64,000 nt of DNA from Micropterix aruncella (lineage: Eukaryota; Arthropoda; Insecta; Lepidoptera; Micropterigidae): positions 8,796,519 to 8,860,518 of the forward strand of contig OX155978.1 of NCBI GenBank assembly GCA_944548615.1, in the 5' to 3' direction. Made by a program: the position numbers and the translations under genes. Each line of letters starts with the position of its first letter. The first letter of the stretch is position 1. Below the pieces are notes generated by a model that saw only the letters and a list, made by a program, of their open reading frames with translations, searched no databases and had not been told where the DNA came from. Shown here in pieces: positions 9,910 to 22,381 of this stretch.

Positions 9910-10259
9910 ATTAAAATGGTATTTTTCCAAAAACGATTGCGTCACTCATACACGAGATATTTCAACCAAAATTTCCTAACGTGATTTCGCATCTGTGAAC
10001 CAAAATTCAGGTTTCTACTGCAATATTTCGAGATTGATATATGACTAGCGCGCCCCCTGGTGGACCGATTTCAACCACAATCTGTTCCATCCTTCCTATG
10101 ACCAAATGAAACCTGCCTGCCTAATTTCAGCTCAATCGGATGAAGCGTTGGGCGCTATCTTGGAGGAATACATACAGACACATAGAAGTGGAATAATAAT
10201 ACTTTCCTTACCAGGAAAGTAAAATTAAGTTTTAATTAAAATATATCGAATATCATTTT
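9910..10259. other. Interspersed repeat, no coding
   Basis: It contains TTTCAGCTCAATCGGATGAA, which recurs reversed near 37505-37535, and a GCGCGCCCCCTGGTGG segment. This is probably an old non-autonomous repeat. Confidence 0.45.
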
Positions 10260-10984
10260 AATATACTGTCGCTTGAGAATCGGCAAACTGCTGCGGATAT
10301 GACTGCGCTACATGACATCGTCAATGGGACGCTAGATAGCCCAGACATAGTTTCGAGCATCGCTCTGAAGGTCCCGCAACGTAAGACCCGATCTATACAG
10401 TTATTCGAGTCCCCGAGACGACATTCTAACTACACGCGCAATTCAATGCCACCGTACGTATAATGATAAATTCACAGGGCTTGACATTTATAGTAGAAAC
10501 AAAATTAGCTTCAAATCGGCAGTACGAACCGCCCTTGAAGCTGCAGCGACAACTGCCAGTAATTATTGATTTGTAATATGTATGTATAAATATAATATAA
10601 CTTACATATATATGTATTCCCATTTACTTATTTCAATTTATGTTGTATAAGTATGATTTATATGTTTGCGGTTAACTCTACAACTTTTGCGGTCATTTGA
10701 CATTTTTTTTGGTTGGTGGGGACGAGTCCTTGCCGTTTGGACTTGGACGATGAGTTTTTCCGGCAAAGTTACATTGGCCGTTTACAAACGCGTCAGGAGA
10801 ACTGTCGTCTGTTTCCGCGCGGTATGGATCCGTTTTCTCTCAACTAATAAATATTTACGGATGTATTTTTTGTTTTATAGTTAAATTATAATCGGCATAA
10901 GAATATGTTTTTTTAAAGAATTATGTATCTAAATAAGTGCATGCTGTGTTCACTTATCTAAATAAATAAAATAAAAAAATAAAA
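10260..10984 (+). pseudogene. LINE C-terminal relic with 3' UTR
   Basis: One frame reads RQTAADMTALHDIVNGTLDS, then KTRSIQLFESPRRHSNYTRN. It shifts to GLDIYSRNKISFKSAVRTAL before the stop. This is the LINE C-terminal pattern. The 3' part (10855-10984) matches the segment at 40485-40670, so both are 3' ends of one LINE family ending in an A-rich tail. Whether the middle (10620-10850) belongs to the same copy is uncertain. Confidence 0.65.
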
Positions 10985-11494
10985 ATCATATAATTTATGT
11001 ATCTAATCATTCCTAGTGACCCGCGTTATTATTACAACAGTCAGTGTCTTTACACGTGCTTGTAAAAACAAGGTCTCCTTAACGACGCCCAGCTATATTG
11101 AATATTCAAGGGTTCTCGCTCGGGAGACGTACAATAAACTCATACATATATTGTACTTAATCCTAACGTGTATTTGGCCGATACGAGCTTTCTTTGTGCG
11201 CGAAAATACCGATATATAATTTAATATTCAAAAGGGAGAAAAGTGAACCCGCAGCGCCAGGCTTTGACCCGGATATACAGGATGGCCATTTTGTAAATGG
11301 TGTAAAACACGGAGGCGGGCGGGTTGCGATTTAGCAGTAGCGAGCATGGTATAAATACATAAATGCGCTGCAATCGCAGACCCTTGCTACATTTTCGTCC
11401 TGGTAACGCTGCCCGCTATTTAAACGTCAATTCGTCGCTCCTTTGTTTTGAATACAAAAAAGTAGTGAAGTTACAATATCTTCTCATCTAACGA
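10985..11494. other. Unassigned stretch
   Basis: Only chance frames are present. Nothing could be supported. Confidence 0.35.
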
Positions 11495-11950
11495 AATCGT
11501 CAACTTATACATAATTGGGGCGGTATGGCAAGAACAAATCTTGACCCACTGGTCAAAGCGCAAAAGGCTTTGCTCAGAGTCATTAACAAGAAGCCATATC
11601 GCTCCCCGTCAGACGACCTATATACAGACTTTAAAGTACTTGACGTACGCCAACTATACATATGCGCTGTTCTGGTGCGCTATCGGAGGGACCTCATGAG
11701 GAACACGGATAAAGACAAACCAGAGCACAAACATAACACTAGACACAAAGACAAACAGATTCAACCAAAAATGATGACTGTATACGGACAACGACACTAC
11801 GCATATCTCGGACCTAAACTCTATAATATAATATATTTAACTCGTACACAATACAGATTTTAAACATAACCGACAACCAGTTCAAGAGACGTGTGTCTCA
11901 TTGGCTCTCGAAATATACTAGAGATGAATGCGAAAGTATGATATATTAAA
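11495..11950 (+). pseudogene. LINE C-terminal relic
   Basis: The frame reads LDPLVKAQKALLRVINKKPY, KVLDVRQLY and YGQRHYAYLGPKLYN, the conserved end of Jockey-like LINE ORF2. After a stop and frame change it continues ITDNQFKRRVSHWLSKYTRD and ends near 11948. A related copy lies at 13141. Confidence 0.75.
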
Positions 11951-12185
11951 ATATTTTATTTCTAACCACAAATTATAGGATATACAGATGTAAATTATGG
12001 ATATACAGATTTACAGATTATAATATGTTATATTTTATTATGATATACTATATTATATATAAATATGATACATTATTTTATATGTTATAATATATGATAT
12101 TATTTTATATTGTATTATGTTATGTTATATTATATTATTTATATTATATTATTCTAAATTATATTACGTATTGTTTTTTATGAGA
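11951..12185. other. Extremely AT-rich non-coding
   Basis: Degenerate TATAT/TTATAT sequence between a LINE end and a PLE tail. Possibly a decayed TA microsatellite. Confidence 0.6.
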
Positions 12186-12207
12186 CGGAAGAAGGACAGC
12201 AGGCAAG

Positions 12208-12360
12208 GCGAACGGCGGCTGCAACGTCACCGAAACGTCGGGTGCTACAAATTTCACGCGGTAAATTCGTTTTCTATCCTATTTATAATGTCAAACAACC
12301 GCGATAGTCTTCGATTTTATAATTTGTTATAGTGTTTAATTCTTGAATAAATAAATAAAT
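12208..12360 (+). mobile_element. PLE 3' tail fragment
   Basis: It matches the tail of the PLE at 5799 from GGCGGCTGCAACGTCACCGA through TTTCTATCCTATTTATAATG and on to GATAGTCTTCGATTTTAT, then ends in AATAAATAAATAAATAAAT. Only the tail is present, as expected for extreme 5' truncation. Confidence 0.82.
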
Positions 12361-13140
12361 AAATCAGGCATATAATTACATTAGGTATGCCTGATTAGTA
12401 TTTCTAATCAGGCATAATCTAATAAGACTAGGGCACATTTCGTATAGGGCGGAATAAAAGATCTTTTTAATTATTCGACCCTCATTAAGAAATACCGGTA
12501 TTCCTGGATAATACACCCCCCCCCCCCCTCCCCCCACGTTTTTTTCTTTACACGACCTCGAGTTTCCGGACAGTAATAGAACATTCTGTATAAGAAACTT
12601 CGGGTGGATGGGTAAGGCCGCAAATATTAGGTAGGGTAGGTAGGAGAAGGGAGGCGTAGGGGGTAAAGAGGTCGCGGATTGCGTGTTGCCGAAACGAAAT
12701 ACTTGCAAATTGTTACGCTAACACTGCCGAGCCGACATCCGCTTCCGTAAGGGCACGAGCACACTCATATGCGTGCCCGAAGTTTGGAAATGACGTGGGC
12801 ACAATATCTGTTGGGGACCCCACCTTCATAAGAGTCGTTGCTCTATATCAGTAGTTTTCAACCTTTTCTTAGGAATGACACACTTTTAGTCGAGTCGAGT
12901 CACTCCGATACCTGGACGGGTTTTGAAAGGGAGGGGAAAGGGGGGGATAGAGCCCAGGGGGGGGGGGGGGATTGAAAAAAAACCTATGTATATTTTATAT
13001 AGCAACTACTGGCATTACCGGGCGTTGCCGTTATATCCTTTCTCAAATACCTATGTATACCAATTTTCATGGTGATCGGTTGAGCGGTATATAAGTTGAT
13101 TTGCTGCAGCGCCATCTAGTGGTAAGTTACAATACAGTGA
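12361..13140. other. Non-coding stretch with poly(C) and poly(G) runs
   Basis: It holds a C-run (about 12525-12546), a G-run (12957-12970), a short AATCAGGCAT/ATGCCTGATT inverted pair at the left, and a hAT-like end (CAGTAGTTTTCAACC near 12851). No gene is recognised. Confidence 0.5.
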
Positions 13141-13452
13141 ATGGCGCGAAAATATTATTTATTGGTACACGGAATAATAGCGTGGGGAGCATGTGCTAAA
13201 TCTGTTTTGGATCCTCTAGTGAAAGCCCAAAAGCTTTTGTTGAGGGTAATCAATAGAAGGCCCCCACGATATGATTCTAACACGCTTTTCCAAGAAAGTA
13301 AGGTTTTAGATATACGCCAGCTGTCTTTGAAACAGTCACTCATGTTTTTCCATCGAACCCTAGATAAACGACCACGAAGCCAAGTTGTAGTCGACACCTC
13401 AATATATCCTGACTGGAACGGAGTGAAAGACCATGACTTCCTAAGTGATTGA
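13141..13452 (+). pseudogene. LINE C-terminal relic
   Basis: The frame reads HGIIAWGACAKSVLDPLVKA, LLLRVINRRPP and KVLDIRQLSLKQSLMFFHRT. This is the same Jockey-like family as 11495-11950. It stops before the YGQRHF box, so it is truncated at both ends. Confidence 0.75.
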
Positions 13453-13909
13453 ATTTTTCGGTTAGGTAGGAGGGAGCGGTAGGATTGTTGAGGATGTCGC
13501 AATAAACAAACGAGTATGTTTCGTGTCATGGAAGGAAATCAACACTCAACTCAAATTGCATCATCACTAGTCGATGGAGGAGGCCCGCGTACATGACCAA
13601 CGAGGGTAGGTGCGAATGAGATATGTGAAAAAAATGCACTTCAATTGGTATTCGTGGGAGAGATAGTGCTAAATGTGCAGTTATGTGCGGCTTTCTCAGC
13701 TGCTTCATACTTCAAAGTCGCGGACGCTTAGAAATGAACAACTAAAAATTGTACATTTTTAACACGCTTTTATTAGGTCGACCTGTATGTAACTAACTAT
13801 GTAATGGAATCTAAGGTAACTAATTTAACCATCTTCCAAGGATCGTGGCGTCATGAAAATTGGCAGCTGTATGTAGTTCTGATGACAATACAATAATATG
13901 GTACTGTCG
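13453..13909. other. Unassigned stretch
   Basis: No supported feature. The short frames here look like chance. Confidence 0.35.
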
Positions 13910-14110
13910 AACTGATCTGATGATGGAATCGGAAGATATGAACTGGAACTTCATGATGGAACATCGTATCATAGCTGTGTTTGGACTTGTTAGAAAAGTC
14001 TTGGAATGAACTTTTACCACGATTAGGTTTCAAGGTCTGATGATGAAGCCGGAAGTTAGGCACTGGCATTCCATGATGGAATATCGTATCATAGCCATGT
14101 TTGGACTTGA
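13910..14110. repeat. Diverged tandem repeat, about 2 x 122 bp
   Basis: Units begin TCTGATGATGGAATCGG and TCTGATGATGAAGCCGG and both contain GGAACATCGTATCATAGC-like text and TGTTTGGACTTG. The TCTGATGATGGA...GGAA motif recurs inside the Helitron-like repeat at 37105, which suggests a common origin. Confidence 0.7.
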
Positions 14111-14759
14111 AAAGCGTGTTTTTAGTGTTTTTTTTAAACTATATTATTATTTATTTACAACTGTGCACTTTACCAAAAACAATGTGTAAGAGACAAGTAC
14201 TGTGCCAGCTGTCAAAAACACATTTAAAGGTTTAGGAAAATTCAATAATTTTTAGGCAGGGGGTCTACGGAAAACAGCAAGTGGTCTACGTGTAAATACA
14301 AAAAAAATAGTTTGGGTACCTCTGATATAGATATATACATAAACCACAAATATTTCATTACAAAAACCCGTGTTATTACTTGAGCACCCATTCTCTTTTG
14401 CAACAAAGTTTCGATTGACTTTACGGCAAGTGTGCTTCGGCCCTTATCAGTATCCGCGCCAGCTAACACGATAACTCTGGCAGGGGGACCAATTTATAAG
14501 AAAAAACAAAAGGAAAGACCCTTCTTATTAGGGTTCGCGTTATACTTTTCTTCGCGTCACCCGAAAAGAAATGACAATTGAAATTGCGCGCCAGACTTCT
14601 GGGGCCGCCCCAGTAATTTTTGATAAGCGTCTGACCTCTGTGTTTAGGCAATGACAGGCGACCATGCGTGCGTATCTCACTCACTGGCATATTCCATATA
14701 GCCCAGTCAAATAGGATAATGTTTTGAGATAGCGAATGGTTTCCTGCTGCTTGGGTCAT
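14111..14759. other. Unassigned stretch with a hAT-like end
   Basis: Near 14300-14324, GTTTGGGTACCTCTG reads on the minus strand as CAGAGGTACCCAAAC, a typical hAT terminus. Its partner end was not identified. A 98-codon minus frame (14463-14759) has no recognisable homology. Confidence 0.35.
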
Positions 14760-15462
14760 AAGATACCATGTGTTCTCGGGTCGGCCCGACTCACGATTCA
14801 GCTCCTATTCAGTAGCCTCCCCGTGTGACGGACTCTCGCGTCGCGGGCCTCACGGCTGGTGGATCGGTTCCCCCTGGCCCTCTGATGCCACTGGACGGTT
14901 TGCGCACCGCATCAGCCAATCGGTTGTGCACTCCGACTAATTACTGAAGGAAGGTGGAGACTATAGAAATACACTGCCTCCTAAGCAGCGGGGGTGGATG
15001 TTGACCTGTTGTTACGCCACTCTTGAAACGACCTATGGCCCACTCGATCATGAGTGGCATTTCGAACAAATGACGCACAGGTCCGCGATAAATTCATATG
15101 GAATTACCGCCGCTCTGTAATACAACAGGTGGAGGCCGCGAAAGCGGCTTTATTTTCGTAACCAGTCGGGAGGATGGAGGTATCCTGAAAGTTAATTCCA
15201 GACGGAGATATCCTGCCGAAACTGGTAGCCAGCGTGCGTGTTGGATTACCGGATTACCTGGATTACCGGATTGGACTGGATTACCTTCCTAGTACCTCGC
15301 CGTAAGTCGTTGGCCTCTGGCGGTTTCTTGGCTTTGCTGGACGATAGATTTGTATCGTCCCAAAGTCTCCTACGCTTACCTCACGGCAGACAGAACGATC
15401 ATTATCATTAAAACTTCCTGGGGTGACGGGATCGCCCGTTGTAGTAGACCTCTCCAAATGTG
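14760..15462 (-). mobile_element. Diverged copy of the GC-rich retroposon family
   Basis: On the minus strand the 5' end matches the family start (GTAGTCTACTACAACGGGCG-like, then CCCGTCACCCCAGGAAGTTT). The interior matches at GTGCGCAAACCGTCCAG, and the 3' part at GGGTCGGCC...CACATGG-like text. It is much more diverged than the copies at 38159, 50934 and 61389. Confidence 0.6.
15240..15288. repeat. GGATTACC short tandem repeat
   Basis: Imperfect GGATTACC/GGATTACT units inside the diverged retroposon copy. Confidence 0.7.
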
Positions 15463-15542
15463 CGGCATTGTTATAAAAATCATATAACCAGTGTAGAAAA
15501 TGCATAAACCAGTCTTTACATACAGCTGTAAGTCTGTCTCCA

Positions 15543-15573
15543 GGGCCCAGCTGGGCCCTGGGCCCTGGGCCCT
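15543..15573. repeat. GGGCCCT short tandem repeat
   Basis: Four to five GGGCCC-containing 7-bp units, locally palindromic. Confidence 0.85.
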
Positions 15574-15591
15574 AGAAATATAAAGATAGGC

Positions 15592-15813
15592 ATGATCAAA
15601 GTCAGCAAAACTGCAATACTCGGAGTTCACGGAAACAAAAGTTCCTTATTCCTCGAGTGCAAACAACATTTGCGCAAAAACAAGCTTTTTTCCTTGAGCC
15701 CAGGTTATAATGACATGAAAGAGAAATGGAAACACCTAGAGAACATTCAACAGTTTAAATATAATATAAATAAATGGTTCTTTGAATTAGGGAGGTTTAA
15801 ATACGCTTTATAA
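15592..15813 (+). other. Open frame of 73 codons, unassigned
   Basis: The frame (MIKVSKTAILGVHG...) is AT-rich and matches no family I recognise. It has no signal peptide or domain and no exon signals. It directly precedes a LINE tail and may be a chance frame or transposon debris. Confidence 0.2.
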
Positions 15814-15826
15814 CACATAAAGCGTA

Positions 15827-15950
15827 TTCAAATTCAAATTCAAATTCAAAATTCTTTATTAATCTATAATATTACATATATTTTTAAAATTCAAAGCCAT
15901 CCTAACTAGGCCTCGCCTGTACTAAGGTAGGCTTAATATAAAAGAAGGTA
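15827..15950 (-). mobile_element. LINE 3' UTR with (GAATTT)n tail
   Basis: The run of AAATTC units at 15827-15850 is the minus-strand GAATTT tail. Beyond it, TAACTAGGCCTCGCCTGTAC resembles LINE 3' UTR text seen near 41630, 19490 and 44800. Confidence 0.55.
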
Positions 15951-16096
15951 GAGTAGTTTTCGTAACTTGCTGTATTATCTTTGAATATTATAATGTTACG
16001 TTTAAGAAGATAGATATGTCCTCAAAATAATAAAGCGTAATAATATTAAATTTAGGTATATACATTTAAACATACACATACATACATAAATAAATA

Positions 16097-16572
<476 letters not shown>

Positions 16573-16929
16573 GACGGACCATCGCAATCTCTCCTAAACT
16601 ACAAATATTTTTCCTAATCTGGCAACACTGAAGTGTTCCTGTCAAACTAGTTGCAAAGTGTATGCGACAAGGCGGCAAAAGTTTGTTTTGGTTTTTAAGA
16701 AAAACTATAAAAATGGTTTACGGTGTGTCAGTTTTTTTATGCTTGTAGTCATAGCGAAGGTACGTAGCTAATATTGAATTTGTATGATAAAAATTGGCAC
16801 CACTGTACTTGTCTGTTCTCAAAGCGTCAATATAACCACAAATGTATCGATAAATGTGTATGCATATCGTGTGAGGGGATGGTCCGTCTCACCTATCGAT
16901 TTAGGAGAGATGGACCAGTTTGTTACGGG

Positions 16930-18443
16930 TGAGATGGACCAATAAAAAATCGCTTTTTTTTAGATTTTAGTATATGGGACTGATACGTGATATGAGGGTT
17001 TTGTGTATAATGAGGTTCTACATATATGAGAAAAAAAAGTGGTTTGTAAAGGAAAACGGACTGAGGTTGATCAAACGAATGCTGTTAAGGCTTGTGCTGG
17101 TGGAATGGGAATCAATGATGCAGCAAGAATGTTTGGAATACCGAAAACAACGTTTAAGCGGAGGTTACAGAATAAAAAGTTTTCAAAACAGATGTTCTTG
17201 GACCGAGTTGTGTAACCTGAGAATGAGGAGAAAACTTTTTCACCCAGATAAAATCTTCAGAAAAAAAAACACAAGATACCCAGTTTGGAAAATGTCATAT
17301 AGTTTCACAGTGCAACTGCGTCTCAAGCAAAATTTTTCTCAAGAACTAAATGGCGGGTTACGGGTGGTTGAACACCTTTCTAAGTAGAAATAAGGACCTT
17401 TCTATTGGGAGGTAGGAAGCTGTGTCTGTATCTCAGGAAAACGCTTAAGAGGCCTATTACAAAAATAGCGTAGGTATTCTTTTAAAATGAGTTTAAAAAA
17501 TGAACGCATTTTTTTTTGGATGTAACTATAAAAGATAGGATAAATAAATAAAAAAATAAATAAATAACTATTCAACCCTGGGAGAAAACCGCGGCACTGA
17601 GCGCTCTTCTCTTGCGCAAGCAAATATATACACAATTTCTAATTGTTTTTTGCAGTGTTTTCTCCTTTCTAATGACAATAATTTATATTATGTCGTATTG
17701 CTAAAGACGTGAACTTTAATATAGTATAAGTATTATATAAGAATCTTATTTTATTTCTGAGAAAATTAGAATGATACAGGAAGTTTTTTTTTTAAATTTT
17801 GTGTAATTGTAAGTAATGTATACCTTGGATATGTGGTCAAAAAACGAAAAAATAAGGCCGCTATGGTCAACAAGAATACATGACGGACATAAAAAAAAAT
17901 AGTATACGGTTTTCGTTGTAGTGATATTACTGTATTAAGGAGCTCAAAGTTTGCCTTCCGAGCGTTTTACGAATAACGACTTTCGGAAAATGGGCTGAAT
18001 AAGTAAATAATATTCGTTATATCTAAAATTAAAGGCCGCTATGGTCAACATCAAGAAATGGTCCAGGTAATTCAGTAATTAAAGTTTGTAGAAATCTCTT
18101 CATTTCTTGGAATTAGAACGCCAAAAATCCACTTTTCTTGCCTTTCTGGAAAAAATATGTGATAGGGCTCTTAAACAAAGATTGTGTAGACAATTAATTT
18201 TCATTAACAGAAGGCGTGTTAACGAAAAATAGCCTATTCAATAAACCAGGGCCCATATTTAATATAGACGAAACAGTTCTGCAATTGAATAATAAACCAG
18301 GGAATGTAGTTTATATAAAAGGCTCAAAGAGCGTGCCTACAATCACCTCAGGCGAAAAGGGAGGAACTATTTCGGTTATCACTTGTTTTATTATAAAGAG
18401 AAAATTTTCTCCCACCCTATTGTATATTGAAAAAGAAAAATAA
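16930..18443 (+). pseudogene. pogo/Tigger-like transposase relic
   Basis: Pieces of one DDE transposase occur in order. The pipsqueak-type HTH (ACAGGMGINDAARMFGIPKT, then TFKRRLQNKKF) lies near 17080-17190. The next DNA-binding part (GYGWLNTFLSRNKDLSI) is near 17350-17400, and a decayed EAVSVSQENA follows. The start of the DDE domain is at 18216-18443 (IFNIDETVLQLNNKPGN, with the first catalytic Asp in NIDE). Frames change several times and the part with the last two catalytic acids is absent. Unrelated AT-rich sequence separates the HTH from the DDE part. Confidence 0.75.
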
Positions 18444-19606
18444 GAAACCCCAATTTCAAGACGGTATGCTACCTGGCTCTGTTGTATACCTGGCTCTGTT
18501 GTCGACCCATAGTCAAAAGTGACTTAGTTAGGTTTTTCTTTACGCCGTGACTAGTCCTAGATTTCAGTCCTGCAGGAAAAACACTATCCATTTTGTTGAA
18601 CAGTCGAGTATATATAATGGTTGATTTAAAAGCTAATATTGTGTACATATACATAAAAGTATTATGCATATAATCATAATATATCGTATGGTATTTCATA
18701 TTTTTCGCGATAGTTTTATAATCGTATTTATATAATATATAATTGTAATTGTGATATGTTTTATACCATAATATATTTATTATAATCGAATTTAGGGATC
18801 TATGTTCTTGCCATATTATTACATAAATATGATTAGGTATACATTGTAATATTTATACAGATTATTACATTATATAAACTTAAATTCATTCAAAATACGT
18901 ATAAAGAAGTACCTGCTTGAAAGGGGTCGTTTGTATGCTGAGTCTTAATTGCTCACGCTAATAATTTAAGTTGTTTTATTAAATTACTTAAGTTGTTTTA
19001 TTAAATTACTAACTAATATCAAATCTCATGTATTATTTGCTTATGTATATATATGTGTAGGTATGTATATATATATTTATGTATGTGTGTATGTATGTGT
19101 ATGTATATATGTATATATTCTTATGTATTATGCAATGCAACGTAAGTTCATAATATCAAAAGAGTCAGCTCGTCGATACTATTAAACAAAAATCAGCATC
19201 CCTAGATACGGGTCTCTGACCTAGTTAGGAATGCGGATAAACATTTCACCATAGGATGTGCTCAATCTCTCCTAACTCAACCATATTATGTTAATGGTGT
19301 GTATATGACATATTATATAAAGTTATTGTAAATTTATAAATAAAAAAAAATCAAATCATAAAATATATATTAAATTTTAATTAGGTACATTTACTATTTC
19401 TAAAAATGAAACGTTAGTCAATTTAGTTCTTTATAAATTAAATTGCTAATTTTTATTGTTTACTCTGACCTGCCTAGATACAGGACAGTACAGTCCTAGT
19501 TAGGTGGGCACTGACTATTTGCTACATTTGCGTGGTAATTTTTTCTAAGTTACTTTATAAAATTGGTAATAATGTGGATATATGTATAAAAAAATATGAA
19601 TGTACT
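18444..19606. other. AT-rich non-coding with small tandem repeats
   Basis: It holds a 2 x 17-bp repeat (TACCTGGCTCTGTTGT, about 18472), a 2 x 22-bp repeat (TTAAGTTGTTTTATTAAATT, 18965-19010), TATG-rich runs (19040-19120) and two LINE 3'-UTR-like phrases (TGACCTAGTTAGGAATGCGG and CAGTCCTAGTTAGGTGGGC). No gene was found. Confidence 0.6.
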
Positions 19607-19631
19607 AAAATTTAAAAAAAAAAAAAAAAAT

Positions 19632-19698
19632 CGGCCCTGTTGGAGTTGGCCACGAAGACCCATTTGTTCAGGGCCGGTCACACTCACGGGTCAACTCG
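19632..19698 (-). mobile_element. 3' end of the GC-rich retroposon family
   Basis: On the minus strand it reads GTTGACCCGTGAGTGTGACC, GGTCTTCGTGGCCAACTCC and ends AGGGCCGA beside an A-run. It matches only the terminal 65 bp of the family, as expected for 5' truncation during retroposition. Confidence 0.75.
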
Positions 19699-19989
19699 CG
19701 GATAAAATAGTTAGATTAGAAATATTAGAAATATAAAATTACAGCAATAAAAATGGCGCAATAGAAATAGTCAAAACAAAATCATGCTATAATTAATCTA
19801 TCTCCGATGAGATGATTGGATTTTGTAATGTTCAAATAATAATAGTTAAATGAATAGTTGAAATAATAAAATTGTAATAAAGATAATCATGAGAGATTAG
19901 AAAATTCAATAATGCCAAAGTCCTTAATATATTAAATTGGCCTTAATATATAAAAATGTCCTAAATATCCTGAAACCTTTCATAATTAA

Positions 19990-19991
<2 letters not shown>

Positions 19992-20023
<32 letters not shown>

Positions 20024-20100
20024 ATAGAGAGACGAGAGAGAGAGAGACGAGAGAGAGAGAGAGAGAGAAAGAGAGAGGGGGTGGGGGGATAGAGAGAGGA
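19992..20100. repeat. (TG)n followed by (GA)n microsatellite
   Basis: About 14 TG units followed by GA-rich sequence with a few ACG interruptions. Confidence 0.95.
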
Positions 20101-20533
20101 GGTTAGATGGATTGAGTATCCCATTAAGCTCCTGTTACCCAGTAACTTCGTCATGCGAGTGAATGCGCTGCCTCTCGATGTATTTCGACAGTGTATTAGA
20201 AATTGCTCGAAAGCGTAGCGGTCAGCCAACTATGCTCTCGCGCTAAAGTTACTCCGTATCCTCTCTCTCTTTCGCACGTGGAGTGGGTTTAACTGAGTGA
20301 TGTTATATACCCACTCAAGAGGGTTTCGAGGAGGATTTTCAGAGTTGTTAGTGACCGGAATCGCCCCCCATTTGCCCCCGTCCCTCCCAGCGCCGCTTCT
20401 CTATTTCCCGAGCGCTGCTTTCCGCGTTTCCGCCTCCTTTGAGATGGATACTACGGACGGATGCACCGCTCTATTAATAAATAAAGCGAACTGAATGGAA
20501 GACGATTCTTGAAATATTTATGATTTTTTTACA
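20101..20533. other. Apparently single-copy non-coding stretch
   Basis: Mixed composition, with no repeat match elsewhere in the window and no supported coding. The 65-codon frame at 20297 has no recognisable domain. Confidence 0.4.
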
Positions 20534-20898
20534 GGTAAATAATATCTTGAAGAAGCTTAGAAGGTTAGAAGCTTTCGAAATGTGGATTTACAGGAGAATA
20601 TTGAAAATATCTTGGACGGATAGTCACAAATGAGACGGTGCTGCAAAGAACACACAAAGGATTGGAATTACTGAAGACCATAAAGAGAAGGAAATTACAA
20701 TACATGGGCCACATAATGAAATACCACCTTCTCCAATTAATACTTCAAGGAAAGATAAAAGGCCGCCGAAGACCTGGCCGAAGAAGAACCCACTGGCTTC
20801 AAAACCTCGTTGAATGGTTCAACTCAAGCACCACCGAGTTGTTCCGCGCCGCAACATCACGGGCCCAAGTGGCCATAATGACCGCCGACCTCCGATAG
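20534..20898 (+). pseudogene. LINE C-terminal relic
   Basis: It reads LRRLEAFEMWIYRRILKISW, a frameshift, then LLKTIKRRKLQYMGHIMKYH, RPGRRRTHWLQNLVEWF and STTELFRAATSRAQVA to the stop. These are the conserved RRxLxYxGHxMR and GRRR-x-x-WL motifs of a widespread insect non-LTR retrotransposon. Confidence 0.8.
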
Positions 20899-21654
20899 GA
20901 GAAGGCACTTTGAGGAGAAAGATATAAGATTTCATACTTTTTTCAATATTTCATTTTATATACTATTTATTTGCTGAATTTTCAATATGATGTAGGAATA
21001 TTTTTTTTTTGCGAGATAATTTAACAGAAGCCTGCTAATGTGTGTAACTCGGAAACTATGTAATCTGTCAAAAAACCAGTTATAGACGAAATAATAAATG
21101 TGGAGATTTTTCCCTCTCTATATTTCACTAAGACTATTTTACTCCAAAGCCTACTGGAAGAGGCTCTGGAGTAATTGCAAGAGTGGTCAAGTTCCTATTA
21201 TGATCAAGAATTAAGTGTTGCTTACTTATATTTCGTGAAATATGTTTCTTTTATTGTTTCTTAATAAATTTGAATTGAAAGGTTAAATAAGAATTTTCTG
21301 TTTTCAACAAATTTCAAAGAAAAGTTCGGGAAAGAATAGAGTTTTTATTTATGAAAAAGTTTTTTGTCTTATTGTTGTTTATTTTCAAAAATCTTTACAG
21401 ATTGTAGAAACATACTAAAATAACAGGTAATAATAATTGAAAGCATGAGAAATAACTTAAATTAAAAGAATAAGAAATAAAATTAGTGTAATTTAAACGA
21501 TTAAAATTTAAATTTAAATATCATTTAAAAATATCAAATCACAATGATAATAATATTTAGTCGCATTCACTTAAAACAAATAAAATTTAAAAAATATAAA
21601 ATTTAGAAAAGGAATTACAATTTATAATCATTTCATTTAAAATCGTTACATTGT
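20899..21654. other. AT-rich, with one half of a flanking direct repeat
   Basis: The segment 21178-21275 (GAGTGGTCAAGTTCCTATTA...) is repeated at about 22485-22570 (GAGCGGTCAAGTTCCTATAG...), on the other side of a LINE relic. The remainder is unassigned. Confidence 0.5.
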
Positions 21655-22381
21655 ATGTTTCAAGTTTCAAGTTTAGTTTATCGTCTTCAAAACTTATAAA
21701 TAGTTATTTATACATATTTAATTTTCGATTTTACACAATACTTTCGTTAGCCGTTCTTGGTGAATTGTACGTATTCTTCAAAGGTGTAAAAAATATTTTC
21801 TAAAAGAAACATTTTAAGGACTTTTTAAATATATTGTTATTTTTAATATCTTTAATATATGGAGGTAACATATTAATAAAATAGGGACTGGAGTATTCCT
21901 TGACTTGTCTCGCTATTTTTAAATTTGCTTTAGGTAACATGTATTTTGATTTGTTTCTGGTGTTTATGTCATGAATATCGGAAAATTTTTTTTGAAGGTC
22001 TCTTTTCTTGTGGAAATCTGTTAGTACATTTAAAAGGTACAATGAAATGAACGTTAGAATTTTCAGTCGTTTAAAATGACTTCTGCAGGATTCGTCCCAT
22101 TTCAAATTTGCTATAATACGTATTGCTCTTTTTTGCAGTTTGAATAGAGGTTCTCTGTGGCACGCATAACAATTACCCCAAGTACTAATAGCGTAACTTA
22201 AAATACATTCAAAGTAGCTAAAATACACATTTCTAGTCTGGACTTCATTTAGCGTTTTCCTTATGATTCGTAATGCATAACATGCCCGACTTAATCTGTC
22301 CTCGAGGTTCTCACAGTGCAAATTCCATTTTAGATTTTCATCGATATTCACACCTAAGAATCTACCATCGATATTCACACT
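21655..22381 (-). pseudogene. LINE RT thumb and C terminus
   Basis: A 192-codon minus frame reads FLGVNIDENLKWNLHCENLE, then YALRIIRKTLNE, ILSYAISTWGNCY and LQKRAIRIIANLKW. These are the standard blocks after the YADD motif in CR1/Jockey-like LINEs. The frame is open to its stop. The 5' truncation point is near 22381, and the 3' tail contains AAACTTG repeats near 21660-21675. Confidence 0.82.

Noticed and set aside
13910..14110. Possible CRISPR-like spaced repeats
   Set aside because: Only two diverged tandem units exist, with no constant short repeat plus unique spacers, and the DNA is eukaryotic.
12851..14324. One hAT element spanning CAGTAGTTTTCAACC to GTTTGGGTACCTCTG
   Set aside because: The two ends are different hAT termini and the flanking 8 bp do not match, so they belong to separate elements.
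15592..15813. 73-codon frame as a small gene
   Set aside because: No domain, no splice or promoter evidence, AT-rich, and next to a LINE tail. Kept only as an uncertain frame.
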